From: Citrobacter sp. wls619
GTDB taxonomy: Bacteria > Pseudomonadota > Gammaproteobacteria > Enterobacterales > Enterobacteriaceae
Direction of reading: 5' to 3'
DNA: 64,000 bases
Assembly: GCF_005281345.1 (NCBI RefSeq)
Contig: NZ_SZXJ01000083.1
Span: 1-64,000 of the forward strand
Positions 9,355 through 21,785 of the stretch are shown piece after piece. Below the pieces are notes generated by a model that was not told where the DNA came from, did not search any database, and saw only the letters and a list, made by a program, of their open reading frames with translations. The position numbers were made by a program, and so were the translations under genes. Positions within the stretch are counted from its first letter, which is position 1; the number at the start of each line of letters is the position of its first letter.

Positions 9355-10419
9355 CTACTTAGTGAAAGGGCGGGTGAGAAGCCCAACCGGACCAGTGGTG
9401 TACCAGCGACGGTTACCACGGCTACGCGAGTCGCGGCCTACGGCCTGCGTCAGACGGTCCAGAATGATGGCGAGGATCACGATCCCCACACCGCCAACGG
9501 TAGCCAGACCCATATCCAGACGACCGATACCGCGCAGCACCATCTGACCCAACCCACCGACGGCGATCATCGACGCGATAACCACCATGGAGAGTGCCAG
9601 CATCAGCGTCTGGTTCACCCCTGCCATAATGGTGGGCATCGCCAGCGGCAACTGCACTTTAAACAGCATCTGACGCGGGCTGGCACCAAACGAGCGCGAG
9701 GCTTCGATCAGATCGGCCGGGACCTGATTAATCCCCAGAATGGTCAGACGCACGATGGGCGGCAGGGCGAAGATAATTGTCACCACTACGCCGGGGACGT
9801 TGCCAATACCGAACAGCATGACGATCGGCACCAGATAGACGAACGCGGGGGTGGTCTGCATGGCATCCAGCAGTGGCCGGACAATCTTCGCCGCACGCGG
9901 GCTGCGCGCCAGCCAGATCCCCATTGGCAGGCCGATCACCACGCAGAACAGCAACGCGGTAAGCACCAGCGCCAGGGTGATCATGGCCTGCGACCAGGCA
10001 CCGATAGCACCGATAGCAATCAGTGAAATCAGCGTAGCGGCGCCCATTCCGATGCCGGAAATTTGCCAGGCGATCAGGGCGAACAGGATAATGGCCACCG
10101 GCGCAGGCATACCCAGCAGGAGTTGCTGGAAGCCATTGAGTATGTAATCCACCGGGACTCGAATGCCCTGGAAGACAGGACGGAAATGGGTGACCACCCA
10201 ATCGATCCCTTCGGTGACCCAGCTATCCAGCGGGATCAGCGTTTTATGGAAGGGATCCATAATATTGAAATGCTCTGGTGCCGGTGCAGGTGCACTGGTC
10301 AGCCAGTCTGTGCTCGCGCCGTCGGCAGGTGCGCCTGAAGGCGTCCCCCAGGCATCAGCAGATTGCGCGGCGCTGTCGGCCGCCGGTGTGGTATCCCACG
10401 GATTGGTTTGATCAGTCAT
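9355..10419 (-). CDS. proW: Glycine betaine ABC transporter permease ProW
   Basis: Integral membrane subunit of ProU, 354 residues, the same length as E. coli ProW. The N-terminal ~100 residues form the unusual periplasmic extension rich in Asp, Ala and Pro; the BPD-type permease domain follows, with the EAA loop visible as [20 protein letters not shown]. It overlaps the end of proV by 8 bases, so translation is coupled. Confidence 0.97.
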   Translation of the reverse strand: MTDQTNPWDTTPAADSAAQSADAWGTPSGAPADGASTDWLTSAPAPAPEHFNIMDPFHKTLIPLDSWVTEGIDWVVTHFRPVFQGIRVPVDYILNGFQQLLLGMPAPVAIILFALIAWQISGIGMGAATLISLIAIGAIGAWSQAMITLALVLTALLFCVVIGLPMGIWLARSPRAAKIVRPLLDAMQTTPAFVYLVPIVMLFGIGNVPGVVVTIIFALPPIVRLTILGINQVPADLIEASRSFGASPRQMLFKVQLPLAMPTIMAGVNQTLMLALSMVVIASMIAVGGLGQMVLRGIGRLDMGLATVGGVGIVILAIILDRLTQAVGRDSRSRGNRRWYTTGPVGLLTRPFTK

Positions 10420-11614
10420 TGTTTGCCCCCTCGCGATCTAAAGCCTGTAGCAGCATGCGTTTTGAAATAATGCCCACATACTGCTGTTCCTCATCGACAA
10501 CCGGCACCGCGCACGGGGCCTGACCGACATGAGAAAGTAACTCGCTCAGAGGAGTTTGTGCATCCACGGCTAGCGGCTCGTTGATTAATGCCGCATCAAT
10601 ACCTTGTGCCTGGCTTAAGGCTGTTTTTAATGAATCGATCGACACCACGCCGACGAATTTATTGCCGCGTTCAATCACGTAACCATATTCGCGATCTTTG
10701 TCCTGCAGTAATTGCAGGGCCGAACGGGGACCGACGCCTGGCGTTTTACGAATTAGCCCTTCAGGGCTACGACGGGATATATCTTTAGCGCTAAAGACCT
10801 GGCTAATATCTACGCCACGGAAGAAGGTACGCACATAATCATTCGCCGGATTATTCAGGATTTCATCCGGTGTACCGACCTGGACAACTTCACCGTTTTG
10901 CATAATGGCAATTCTGTCGCCAATACGCATCGCTTCATCAAGATCGTGGGAAATAAAGACCACGGTACGCTGATGTTTCGCCTGGAGTTTTACCAGCTCA
11001 TCCTGCATTTCGGTGCGAATTAACGGATCGAGCGCAGAGAAGGCTTCATCCATTAATAAGATATCGGGATTGATGGCCAATGCGCGGGCGAGACCCACGC
11101 GCTGGCGCATTCCCCCGGAAAGTTCATCCGGGTAGCCGTGCGCATAATTCTCCAGACCAACCTGACGTAGCGCATCTAACGCTTTTTCTCGACGTTCATC
11201 CGCGCCAACACCGGCTAATTCCATGCCGAATGCCGTATTGTCCAACACCGTCATATGCGGCATCAGAGCAAAGGACTGGAACACCATCGCAATCTTTTTT
11301 CTGCGCACCTCGCGAAGCTCGGCATCGGAGATTCGGGCAATGTCTACGCCGTCTATCAATACCTGTCCGCGGGTGGGTTCAATCAGGCGATTGAGAAGGC
11401 GTACCATTGTGGATTTACCCGAACCGGATAATCCCATGATGACAAATATCTCGCCTTCTTCAATGGCCAGACTGGCGTCTTTAACGCCAAGCGATAGCCC
11501 TGTTTTATCCAGAATTTGCTCTTTTGAAAGTCCTTTTTCAATATATTTGAACGCTCTCTGGGGATGCTCGCCAAATATCTTATAGAGATTTTTAACTTCT
11601 AATTTAATTGCCAT
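10412..11614 (-). CDS. proV: Glycine betaine ABC transporter ATPase ProV
   Basis: 400-residue ATPase of the osmoregulated ProU importer. The Walker A motif is GLSGSGKST at residues 61-69; the signature [15 protein letters not shown] and Walker [13 protein letters not shown] follow. The C-terminal ~120 residues are a tandem CBS pair, the osmosensing module of this family. First gene of proVWX, preceded by a promoter of the proU P2 type. In E. coli the start of proV also carries H-NS sites that repress the operon, which is relevant because stpA lies 8 kb away. Confidence 0.97.
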   Translation of the reverse strand: MAIKLEVKNLYKIFGEHPQRAFKYIEKGLSKEQILDKTGLSLGVKDASLAIEEGEIFVIMGLSGSGKSTMVRLLNRLIEPTRGQVLIDGVDIARISDAELREVRRKKIAMVFQSFALMPHMTVLDNTAFGMELAGVGADERREKALDALRQVGLENYAHGYPDELSGGMRQRVGLARALAINPDILLMDEAFSALDPLIRTEMQDELVKLQAKHQRTVVFISHDLDEAMRIGDRIAIMQNGEVVQVGTPDEILNNPANDYVRTFFRGVDISQVFSAKDISRRSPEGLIRKTPGVGPRSALQLLQDKDREYGYVIERGNKFVGVVSIDSLKTALSQAQGIDAALINEPLAVDAQTPLSELLSHVGQAPCAVPVVDEEQQYVGIISKRMLLQALDREGANND

Positions 11615-11968
11615 GCAATAGAATGATTCCTGTTATTTGTTTATATCGATATATTACCTGATGGAAATAGTGACCTTTTTCTACCCTAACATACTGAGAA
11701 TCTGAGACAACCCTGAATTTGTTTGTGGCATGAATATTGCCAAACGTCAGATGGCGGGATTTCCCATGATATAAGGGCTGAGCGCGGATGAGCCTTGAGG
11801 GATATTTTTTGTAAATGACACTGAAAATGCGCCTGAATTGTTGAAATACAGGCGAATATTGCGGCTGATATTGAGTGTAGATCACCCAACACTATTTGTG
11901 TGATAAAAATGTGATCTCGTTAAAATATTAACGCGAAAAATGTAAGGTATTTTCCGCGTAAGGAAACG
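11615..11968. other. proV-nrdF intergenic region (354 bases)
   Basis: AT-rich gap with the proU promoter at 11683-11710. Short palindromes near 11920-11955 (CGTTAA-TATT-TTAACG on the minus strand and a GCGRAAAAT-type stem) lie just after the nrdF stop and may end the nrd transcript. Two overlapping minus-strand frames here have no support as genes. Confidence 0.5.
11683..11710 (-). promoter_or_regulatory. proU P2-type promoter
   Basis: On the minus strand, TTGTCT (11705-11710) and TAGGGT (11683-11688) are separated by 16 bases, predicting a start about 60 bases upstream of the proV ATG. This is the distance of the sigma-70 osmoresponsive proU promoter in E. coli and Salmonella. Confidence 0.6.
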
Positions 11969-15055
<3,087 letters not shown>

Positions 15056-15083
<28 letters not shown>

Positions 15084-15466
15084 AATTCGCTCACTCCTTT
15101 TCGAACGTTTTCGATATCGCTTTGCGTACCCATCAGCTCAAAACGATAGAGCCATGGCACGCCGCATTTTTGTGAGACGACCTCACCCGCACGCCCATAG
15201 GCCTCGCCGAAATTGCGATTGCCGGAGGCGATCACGCCACGGATTAATGCCCGGTTATGAGGATCGTTTAAAAAGCGGATCACCTGACGCGGGACTGCGC
15301 CGGCCGTACCGCCGCCGCCGTAAGACGGCACGATTAAAATGTAAGGCTCGTCTACCTGGATCCGCTCGCGTTCATTAAGCGGAATGCGGATGGCGGGCAG
15401 CGCCAGACGCAGCATAAAGCGGTGCGTATTTTCGGAACGGCTGGAGAAGTAGACGAGCGTCGTCAT
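15056..15466 (-). CDS. nrdI: Flavodoxin-like NrdI, activator of class Ib RNR
   Basis: 136 residues, as in E. coli. NrdI is a flavodoxin-like protein that supplies the oxidant for assembling the Mn-tyrosyl cofactor in NrdF. FMN-binding features are the N-terminal [14 protein letters not shown] phosphate loop and [21 protein letters not shown]. The ATG at 15466 overlaps nrdH by 4 bases (ATGA); the longer frame to 15529 would run inside nrdH. Confidence 0.96.
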
Positions 15467-15708
15467 GCGCTGGCCACGCGGGGTTCCGGGCGCAGGCGAT
15501 TGATCATGTCCGGGCGAAATCCTGACCAACGGGTTTCACCTGCCACCACGACGGGCAACTGACGAAAACCTTGCTCGCGCAGGGTATCTGCCAGTTCAGG
15601 CTGCAAATCGACATTCACCATCTCAAAGTCAAAACCACGGCTTTCCATCGCCCGTTTGGTGGCGTGGCACTGAACACAGTTATTACGAGTGTAAATAATA
15701 ATACTCAT
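15463..15708 (-). CDS. nrdH: Glutaredoxin-like NrdH, electron donor of class Ib RNR
   Basis: 81-residue glutaredoxin-like protein with thioredoxin-like reactivity; it reduces NrdE. The redox site is CVQC at residues 11-14 and the NrdH-specific [12 protein letters not shown] lies near the C-terminus. The ATG at 15708 matches the E. coli length. First gene of nrdHIEF. A pair of NrdR-like boxes lies about 75 bases upstream. Confidence 0.96.
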   Translation of the reverse strand: MSIIIYTRNNCVQCHATKRAMESRGFDFEMVNVDLQPELADTLREQGFRQLPVVVAGETRWSGFRPDMINRLRPEPRVASA

Positions 15709-15782
15709 GATTCGTATTTCCATTTAAGGGTAAATGAGCGATGCATAATGGACATCGGCTTGTGTGCGTGCTGATAGAGAAG

Positions 15783-15826
15783 ATACTAGATGTAGATGAA
15801 AGAAGTTTCAACCATACAAGATATGG
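15783..15826 (-). promoter_or_regulatory. Paired NrdR-like boxes upstream of nrdHIEF
   Basis: On the minus strand CCATATCTTGTAT (15814-15826) and CTACATCTAGTAT (15783-15795) agree at 10 of 13 positions and lie 31 bases apart, about three helical turns. Both the pattern and the spacing fit the paired boxes bound by NrdR upstream of RNR operons. The assignment is by eye. Confidence 0.6.
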
Positions 15827-15890
15827 GAATTTTAGGTTGATGATGCCCTGGGTGATGAGCGGGACGGGAACGGGATATGGACTATAAAAG

Positions 15891-15979
15891 GTGGCCGGAT
15901 GGCGACGCGTCGCGTCATATCCGGCCTACAGGAGAGTATATCCCTGACCAGATAAGGCATTAATGCCGCCATCCGGCAG
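15891..15979. repeat. REP/BIME repeat between nrdHIEF and AhpD-like gene
   Basis: Palindromic units at 15891-15930 (GGCCGGATGGCG to ATCCGGCCTACA) and about 15946-15979 (AGATAAGGC to CCATCCGGCA). Confidence 0.8.
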
Positions 15980-15986
15980 CGCAAAA

Positions 15987-16418
15987 TTACATACGCATAC
16001 CCACTGCGAGGCGGTTAAAGCAGTTCATCAGGCTGATTGCGAAGGTCAGGTCGCTTATTTCTTTGGCGCTAAAATGGTCAAGCAGTGGCAGATAAACATC
16101 GTCTTCGGCATGGCTGCTGGCGACATGAGTGACGGACTCGGCCCATGCCAGTGCCGCACGTTCCCGTTCGCTGAAATGGTGGCTCACCCGCCAACCCGCC
16201 AGCGCATCCAGACGGGCTTGTTCCACGCCAGCTTTGCGCAGCGCTTTGCTGTGCATTTCAAGGCAAAATGCGCAGCCGTTGATTTGTGAAACCCTCAGGT
16301 AAATCAGTTCCGTCAGGGTGGGTTCCAGCGCGCAGTTTTCCAGCGCTTTGCTTGCCTGAACCAGGGCGTTATAGACTTCAGGACTGAGTTCGTAATAGGG
16401 CTGGCGTAACATTGTCAT
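15987..16418 (-). CDS. AhpD/carboxymuconolactone decarboxylase-family protein
   Basis: 143 residues of the AhpD-like all-helical fold. The redox centre is visible as INGCAFCLEMHSKALRKAG, with CxxC and the downstream His used for proton relay; YLRVSQ just before it is typical. Proteins of this type reduce peroxides or act as small thiol-disulfide enzymes. The ATG at 16418 is preferred because GAGGAG lies 9 bases upstream; an earlier in-frame start at 16448 has no such site. It is divergent from the MocR regulator, which probably controls it. The pair occupies the place of ygaM in E. coli. Confidence 0.8.
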   Translation of the reverse strand: MTMLRQPYYELSPEVYNALVQASKALENCALEPTLTELIYLRVSQINGCAFCLEMHSKALRKAGVEQARLDALAGWRVSHHFSERERAALAWAESVTHVASSHAEDDVYLPLLDHFSAKEISDLTFAISLMNCFNRLAVGMRM

Positions 16419-16508
16419 GGTATTGCTCCTCATTTGGATGACCTGCAATGTAGCACTATAATGGTCTGCTAAAGAGAGCCATATTTTTACTTAAAAAGCA
16501 GACCATAA

Positions 16509-17843
16509 ATGCCGCGCTACCAGCAAATTGCCCGTCAGTTAAAAACCGCTATTGAGAAGGGCGATCTTAAGCCTGGCACAAGATTACCCTCCAGCCGAAC
16601 CTGGTCCCAGGAGCTGGGGGTTTCACGTTCGACGGTAGAAAACGCTTATGCTGAGCTGGTGGCGCAGGGCTGGCTTGCGCGGCGCGGGCAGGCGGGAACC
16701 TTTGTCAGCGAACAATTGCGACTGGAAACCCCGCCCGCAGCCCCTGCCGTCTTCGCCGGAGAAAACGGCACGCCACAGCTTTTTCAGATGGGATTGCCAG
16801 CTCTCGATCTTTTTCCGCGCGATATCTGGGCACGGGTCATGGGTCGACGTTTGCGTACCCAAACACGTTTTGATCTTGCGGTGGGGGATGTTTGCGGTGA
16901 ACGGGTATTACGTCAGGCGATTGTTGATTACCTGCGAGTGTCACGCAGCATTGAATGTCTTCCGGAGCAGGTTTTTATTACGTCGGGTTATGCGGCGTCA
17001 ATGATGTTGATCCTGCGCGCGCTGGCCACACCCGGCGAGGGGATGTGGGTCGAAGATCCTGGCTTTCCGCTGATTCGCCCCGTGGTCGCTCAGGAACGCA
17101 TTGAGCTGATGCCGGTGGCGGTTGATGCTGATGGTCTGGACGTCAGCGCGGGGATCCGTCACTACCCACAGGCGCGTTTTGTCTTGCTGACACCTGCACA
17201 CCAAAGCCCACTGGGCGTGGCGCTTTCTCTGGCCCGCCGTCACCAGTTGCTGGAATGGGCCGATCGCGCACAGGCGTGGGTAATCGAAGATGACTACGAC
17301 AGCGAATTTCGTTACCACGGTAAACCGTTGCCGCCGCTAAAAAGTCTGGATGCGCCGCAGCGGGTGATTTATGCCGGAACGTTCAGTAAATCGTTGTTTC
17401 CGGCTTTGCGCACGGCATGGCTGGTGGTGCCTCTGACTCAGGTCGAACATTTTCGTCAGCAGGCGGCGCTAACGGCCTGTAGCGTTCCGGTTTTATGGCA
17501 GCAAACGCTGGCGGATTTTATGCAAGACGGCCACTTCTGGCGGCACTTAAAACGCATGCGTCAGCATTACGCCCAACGGCGTCAATGGATGGAAAGCGCC
17601 CTGACAGAGCAGGGTTTTAGCGTGGTGCCACAAGAGGGCGGGATCCAACTGGTGATCGCCGTGGCGGGGGATGATACTGCGTTAGTACGCAAAGCGAATC
17701 AGGCCGGACTGGCGGTTCAGGCCTTAAGCCGGTGGCGCGTCACCTCAACAGGTAAGGGGGGAATATTACTGTCATTTACCAATATTCGATCGGCGGAAAT
17801 GGCGCAGCAGGCTGCATATCAACTCCGGTTGGCGCTGACATAA
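16509..17843 (+). CDS. MocR-type (GntR-aminotransferase fusion) transcriptional regulator
   Basis: 444 residues. Residues 1-70 form a GntR winged helix (QIARQLKTAIEKGDLKPGTRLPSSRTWSQELGVSRSTVENAYAEL is split over it). From about residue 100 there is a fold-type I aminotransferase-like domain with the PLP region VIEDDYDSEFRYHG and the likely PLP lysine in AGTFSKSLFPALR. Such regulators sense PLP or amino compounds and commonly control the divergent neighbour, here the AhpD-like gene 90 bases away. Not PdxR by context, since no pdxST genes are nearby. Confidence 0.88.
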   Translation: MPRYQQIARQLKTAIEKGDLKPGTRLPSSRTWSQELGVSRSTVENAYAELVAQGWLARRGQAGTFVSEQLRLETPPAAPAVFAGENGTPQLFQMGLPALDLFPRDIWARVMGRRLRTQTRFDLAVGDVCGERVLRQAIVDYLRVSRSIECLPEQVFITSGYAASMMLILRALATPGEGMWVEDPGFPLIRPVVAQERIELMPVAVDADGLDVSAGIRHYPQARFVLLTPAHQSPLGVALSLARRHQLLEWADRAQAWVIEDDYDSEFRYHGKPLPPLKSLDAPQRVIYAGTFSKSLFPALRTAWLVVPLTQVEHFRQQAALTACSVPVLWQQTLADFMQDGHFWRHLKRMRQHYAQRRQWMESALTEQGFSVVPQEGGIQLVIAVAGDDTALVRKANQAGLAVQALSRWRVTSTGKGGILLSFTNIRSAEMAQQAAYQLRLALT

Positions 17844-17966
17844 ATTTGCGTTGTTCTTAAGATATTCATCTCACCGTCTGCACTCGTTTATGGACTTTTC
17901 TGAAAGCGTTGCTAATGCTGAATCAGGTAAGGTAAGCCCGCAGTAAAAGATAACGAGGAAAATAAT

Positions 17967-18317
17967 ATGTATTTACGACCTGATGAGGTGGCGCGCGTAC
18001 TTGAAAAAGTGGGCTTTACCGTTGATGTAGTCACACAGAAAACATACGGCTATCGTCGTGGCGAGAATTATGTATATGTAAACCGTGAAGCGCGGATGGG
18101 ACGTACCGCATTGGTGATTCATCCCACGCTAAAAGAGCGGAGTTCTTCACTGGCAGAACCGGCCACGGATATTAAAACCTGCGATCACTATCAGCAATTC
18201 CCGCTTTATTTAGCCGGCGATACTCATGAACATTATGGTATTCCACACGGCTTTAGCTCGCGTATCGCGCTGGAACGTTATTTGAATGGGTTGTTTGGCG
18301 ACGTGAGTTCAAACTGA
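17967..18317 (+). CDS. ygaC: DUF2002 family protein YgaC
   Basis: 116-residue conserved enterobacterial protein (E. coli YgaC 114), beginning [17 protein letters not shown] and containing [20 protein letters not shown]. Its function is unknown; expression is Fur-linked in E. coli. It has a clear GAGGAAAA-type ribosome-binding site and is followed by a convergent terminator shared with alaE. Confidence 0.93.
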   Translation: MYLRPDEVARVLEKVGFTVDVVTQKTYGYRRGENYVYVNREARMGRTALVIHPTLKERSSSLAEPATDIKTCDHYQQFPLYLAGDTHEHYGIPHGFSSRIALERYLNGLFGDVSSN

Positions 18318-18320
18318 TAA

Positions 18321-18343
18321 CGCGACTGGCGGTGCCAGTCGCG
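18321..18343. terminator. Convergent terminator between ygaC and alaE
   Basis: CGCGACTGGC (18321-18330), loop GGT, GCCAGTCGCG (18334-18343): a perfect 10-bp stem in the 37-base gap between two converging genes, with ATATTTTT soon after on the plus strand. Confidence 0.85.
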
Positions 18344-18354
18344 ATGAGATATTT

Positions 18355-18804
18355 TTACGCTTTAGCCTGGTGGTAGCTGCTGACTTTAAACAGGCGGCGG
18401 CAATAATCAAGGAAGTAACCATATACTGCACCCATCAGCATTGAGACCACGATGTTGGAGCTTACCGCAGCCGTGATCTGGTGCCAGTCAGCGCCAACCG
18501 TCAGCAGAATAATCACATACACCGGTGACTGGAACGTGACATAGGCCAGCACATCCGCCAGATTTTTTGCCCATCCTGCCTGCGTGGCTTTGCGTGCCGC
18601 ACGCATAAACAAATCGCGGTACATACCGTATGGCCAGGCGATCAGGATGTTGACGGGGATAGCGACCAGTCTGGAGTACAGTGACTGTTCGAAGCTCATT
18701 CCTGAAAGGAATATCTCGATCAACATGTTCACGACAGAACAATAAACAACCATCGCGAACGTGTCTGCTACAGCATGACGCAAGCGTGACTGTGGAGAGA
18801 ACAT
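18355..18804 (-). CDS. alaE: L-alanine exporter AlaE
   Basis: 149-residue inner-membrane protein with four hydrophobic segments that exports L-alanine. The ATG at 18804 ([16 protein letters not shown]) matches E. coli AlaE in length; the longer in-frame start at 18843 adds 13 unconserved residues. Monocistronic by context. Confidence 0.95.
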   Translation of the reverse strand: MFSPQSRLRHAVADTFAMVVYCSVVNMLIEIFLSGMSFEQSLYSRLVAIPVNILIAWPYGMYRDLFMRAARKATQAGWAKNLADVLAYVTFQSPVYVIILLTVGADWHQITAAVSSNIVVSMLMGAVYGYFLDYCRRLFKVSSYHQAKA

Positions 18805-19359
18805 GTTAATGCTCCTTGTAAAAAGGGGTAAAAAGGTTTTCAATATCTTCTTGCTAGTGATTTGTCTTGCTGCTTTCGCGTTTGAATAGGATATCTGCCT
18901 GGATAATAACTAGCAACTAGCTTAAAATTTTTATTTATAATCTTTTTGTCGATAAAATGCTCTGTGGCGGTCTGTTTTTTGTTCGTTTTGGCATTTTCGT
19001 TGTCACGCAAATTAAAATCATTAAAAATCAATATGTTATTTTGACTTGTTTTTCTGAACTTTTTGCGCTCCTTTTTGAGTGTTGACGAAATTTTCGCCTA
19101 TCTACCGCAACGTCTGCGCGATGCCTGTATTGGTTTATCTGGTGCGGCAGTGAGATATCCCGAAGTCTATTTATTCTGGTTGCTGGCCGAATATAAAATA
19201 TCGCTGGCTAAAGAGCACTGTATGGCAAGATATATAATAATAGCGATTGTCGTTTTAATATCTTGCGACAAAAAAGAGACTGGAAAAAGAAAAAATACTC
19301 GCATACAATTTGCTTCGTAATACCGATTTCTGTTTTTGCGTTAAAGAGGTTTTATTAAT
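18805..19359. other. alaE-stpA intergenic region (555 bases)
   Basis: AT-rich gap between divergent genes that must hold both promoters. A TTG-initiated 85-codon frame at 19063-19320 has no ribosome-binding site I trust and no recognisable motif, so it is not called. No repeats or RNA gene recognised. Confidence 0.5.
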
Positions 19360-19761
19360 ATGAGTTCAATGTTAAAAAACTTAAATAATATTCGATCGCT
19401 ACGTGTCATGGCGCGTGAATTATCCGTCGAGGTTCTGGAAGATATGCTGGAAAAACTGCGGGTAGTCACCAAAGAACGACGTGACGAAGAAGAACAGCTG
19501 CAGCGCCAACGTGCAGAACAGCAGGAAAAAATTAATACACTGCTGGCGATGATGAGAGCCGATGGGATTGATCCTGAAGAACTTTTGAGCATATCGGCGG
19601 CAACGTCGCGTTCGGTTAAAAAACGTCAGCCACGTCCGGCGAAATATCGTTTTACGGACATCAACGGTGAAATAAAAACATGGACTGGACAAGGCCGCAC
19701 GCCGAAGCCGATTGCGCAGGCGCTGGCTGCCGGTAAATCTCTCGATGATTTTTTGATCTAA
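19360..19761 (+). CDS. stpA: H-NS-like nucleoid protein StpA
   Basis: 133 residues (E. coli StpA 134). The N-terminal half is the coiled-coil oligomerisation domain (ELSVEVLEDMLEKLRVVTKERRDEEE); the C-terminal DNA-binding domain contains TWTGQGRTPKPI, the StpA/H-NS AT-hook-like loop. It silences AT-rich DNA and has RNA chaperone activity. A strong terminator follows. Likely partners in this window are proU and the AT-rich accessory genes on either side. Confidence 0.96.
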   Translation: MSSMLKNLNNIRSLRVMARELSVEVLEDMLEKLRVVTKERRDEEEQLQRQRAEQQEKINTLLAMMRADGIDPEELLSISAATSRSVKKRQPRPAKYRFTDINGEIKTWTGQGRTPKPIAQALAAGKSLDDFLI

Positions 19762-19768
19762 TATCAAG

Positions 19769-19797
19769 GCGGTGAGGGGAACCTCACCGCTTATTTT
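19769..19797 (+). terminator. stpA rho-independent terminator
   Basis: GCGGTGAGG (19769-19777), loop GGAA, CCTCACCGC (19782-19790), then TTATTTT. The stem can also serve the convergent DUF2158 gene that ends at 19797. Confidence 0.9.
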
Positions 19798-19976
19798 CAG
19801 CAGACGCCGAAATCGCCTTCTTCAGAATATCGCGTGACATCAGCAGTTTTTAGGGTGTATTTTTCGCCGCTTTCATTGCTGGCTTGTACAGCCACAATTT
19901 GTTCATCTTTCACTTCGACAACTTTCAGTTTTGGTCCGCCCATACGCGGTTGCACCAGATCGCCAGGTTTAAACAT
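19797..19976 (-). CDS. Small DUF2158 (YodC-like) protein
   Basis: A 59-codon gene starting with ATG at 19976, preceded by AAGGAG about 5 bases before the start. The product begins MFKPGDLVQPRMGGPKLKVV, the typical DUF2158 opening (FKxGDxVxLKSGGPxMTV), and ends GDFGVC. DUF2158 proteins are small beta-rich proteins of unknown function, sometimes with a C-terminal cysteine. It converges on stpA over a shared hairpin. Confidence 0.85.
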   Translation of the reverse strand: MFKPGDLVQPRMGGPKLKVVEVKDEQIVAVQASNESGEKYTLKTADVTRYSEEGDFGVC

Positions 19977-20056
19977 ATTGCGCTCCTTTCTTAATCACAA
20001 CGCCCACCATAGATCACGTCAATCGGCGGGTACAGTGCTGTTTCTTCTATTACCGC

Positions 20057-20584
20057 TTAATGAGTACGTCGGTTCCAGGGCATTTTGTCGAGCAGTCGCG
20101 CCATCCCGCAGAAGCCAGTTACACCCGCAAGTACCAGCCCCGCACCGACAAAACCGCTGAGTAAGAAGAAGCCGCTGTTAACGGCGTAACCGAGAATGAC
20201 GCCAAGCAAGGCAAGGCTGCCTGCGGCAATCTGCACCTGACGCATTAGCGGCAACGGTTGTGAGCCATCTTTTGCAACCGGCAGACCTGCCGCTTTCCAG
20301 CCGTCGATCCCGCCCTCAAGCAGCCAGACCTGTGCCGGCGCGGCGGCGGCATTCAATTTTGCCGCCGCGTTTTGTGTACGCTTGCCTGACTGGCAGTGAA
20401 AAATAATGCGCTCAGCCCGTAAGTTTGCGGGGAGTGAACCCTGCTCGAGGGTGGATAACGGTGCCAGGTGCGCCTCGGGGATATGTTCGTACAGATACTC
20501 GTCAGCGTCGCGGATATCAATCAGTTTTGCGCCCTGGGCTAACAGCGCCTGCGCCTCGTGGGGGGAAATCATCCCAATGGTCAT
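20057..20584 (-). CDS. ygaP: Membrane-anchored rhodanese YgaP
   Basis: 175 residues (E. coli 174). Residues 1-105 form a rhodanese domain with the active-site loop CQSGKR beginning at Cys64; two membrane helices follow (about residues 120-138 and 141-160). It transfers sulfane sulfur at the inner membrane. Cotranscribed with the ArsR-type regulator ygaV, which starts the pair. Confidence 0.95.
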   Translation of the reverse strand: MTIGMISPHEAQALLAQGAKLIDIRDADEYLYEHIPEAHLAPLSTLEQGSLPANLRAERIIFHCQSGKRTQNAAAKLNAAAAPAQVWLLEGGIDGWKAAGLPVAKDGSQPLPLMRQVQIAAGSLALLGVILGYAVNSGFFLLSGFVGAGLVLAGVTGFCGMARLLDKMPWNRRTH

Positions 20585-20593
20585 AGTGGTTCC

Positions 20594-20893
20594 TTATGGG
20601 CAATACAGTGTTTTTAATGTGGCGATCAGCGAATTCACGGCCGTATTTTTAATGGAGTAAAGGATGCGCTGGGCATCACGCTGGCTGTCTATCAGTCCCT
20701 CTTCGCGCATTCTTGCCAGATGCTGAGAGGTGGCCGATGCACTAAGACCAGTAACGCGGGCTAACTCTCCCGCGCTGGTACCCGGTGAGCCACACAGCAT
20801 GCACAAAATCAGTAACCGTTTTGGATTACTCATCGCTTTGAGCAGGGCGGCAGCCTGTTCTGCGCTGGCCTGCAGTTGTTCGAGTTCAGTCAT
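20594..20893 (-). CDS. ygaV: ArsR-family regulator YgaV
   Basis: 99-residue winged-helix regulator with ELARVTGLSASATSQHLARMREEGLIDSQRD. E. coli YgaV represses ygaVP and responds to sulfide/polysulfide or tributyltin through cysteines; cysteines are seen in LILCMLCGSPG and the C-terminal LYCP. It is 9 bases upstream of ygaP. Confidence 0.95.
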   Translation of the reverse strand: MTELEQLQASAEQAAALLKAMSNPKRLLILCMLCGSPGTSAGELARVTGLSASATSQHLARMREEGLIDSQRDAQRILYSIKNTAVNSLIATLKTLYCP

Positions 20894-21067
20894 ATATACT
20901 TTAGCATTTACTAAGTTAAGTTAATTCTAAAATAAATAGGCATCGTACGCCAGCGTAAAGAGCGTAAAGGAGGGTAAAACAGCAGGGGAAGCCAGGCAGA
21001 GTTGGATAAACTCACTAACCTTAGATTTCTAAGAAATGATTATTTTTTTTGCTTGTATGGAGTGTGT

Positions 21068-21226
21068 ATGGGTTTCTGGAGAATCGTTTTTACTATTATT
21101 CTGCCTCCGCTTGGCGTGTTGCTGGGGAAAGGATTCGGCTGGGCATTTATCCTCAATATCGTTTTGACACTGTTGGGCTACATTCCAGGCCTTATCCACG
21201 CCTTCTGGGTGCAAACGCGTAACTGA
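21068..21226 (+). CDS. yqaE: Pmp3-family small membrane protein YqaE
   Basis: 52 residues, two hydrophobic helices, beginning [20 protein letters not shown], as in E. coli YqaE and the stress-induced plasma-membrane proteolipid (Pmp3/UPF0057) family. Start chosen at the ATG at 21068; an upstream TTG in frame would add unconserved residues. Probably CpxR-regulated as in E. coli, but no site was identified. Confidence 0.92.
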   Translation: MGFWRIVFTIILPPLGVLLGKGFGWAFILNIVLTLLGYIPGLIHAFWVQTRN

Positions 21227-21323
21227 TAGTCGTCTCCGTAGCGGTGCCATCGCGCCGCTTTCCTTACCGCCTGTTCTCCTCTGCTACACTTTCTGGTGCT
21301 GCTTGTTAATCATCGAGGTGAAT

Positions 21324-21773
21324 ATGGGACTCTTCAATTTCGTGAAAGATGCGGGTGAAAAACTCTGGGATGCGGTTACCGGAAACCATGACAGCGCCGA
21401 GCTGGTGAAAAAAGTGCAGGAGCATCTGAGCAAAACCGGTATTCCAGATGCAGATAAAGTGGACGTCCAGATTACCGAAGGTAAGGCGACCGTTTCTGGC
21501 GATGGATTAAGTCAGGAGGCGAAAGAAAAAATCCTGATTGCTGTCGGTAATATCTCCGGTATCGCCAGCGTAGACGATCAGGTTACAACCTCTGCGCCGG
21601 CGAGCGAAAGCCAGTTTTATACCGTAAAGTCAGGCGATACGCTGAGCGCGATTGCCAGGCAGGTATACGGTAATGCCAACCTGTACAATAAAATATTCGA
21701 AGCCAATAAACCGATGCTAAAAAGCCCGGATAAAATCTACCCCGGGCAGGTTTTGCGTATTCCGCAAGAATAA
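21324..21773 (+). CDS. kbp: Potassium-binding BON-LysM protein Kbp (YgaU)
   Basis: 149 residues, as in E. coli. A BON domain covers about residues 23-90, and a LysM domain ([24 protein letters not shown] is split over it) covers about 97-147. It is a cytoplasmic K+ sensor needed for growth at high external K+. The ATG at 21324 ([13 protein letters not shown]) has GAGGTG upstream. Confidence 0.95.
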   Translation: MGLFNFVKDAGEKLWDAVTGNHDSAELVKKVQEHLSKTGIPDADKVDVQITEGKATVSGDGLSQEAKEKILIAVGNISGIASVDDQVTTSAPASESQFYTVKSGDTLSAIARQVYGNANLYNKIFEANKPMLKSPDKIYPGQVLRIPQE

Positions 21774-21785
21774 TGCTGTTCAGAT

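Noticed and set aside
9331-10026. Long plus-strand frame antisense to proW
   Set aside because: His/Gln/Asp-rich translation is the usual shadow of a permease gene read backwards.
11604-11892. Two overlapping minus-strand frames between proV and nrdF
   Set aside because: They cover the proU promoter and leader and have no protein features.
19063-19320. TTG-started 85-codon frame between alaE and stpA
   Set aside because: No convincing ribosome-binding site, no recognisable motif, and it overlaps the region where the stpA promoter must lie.
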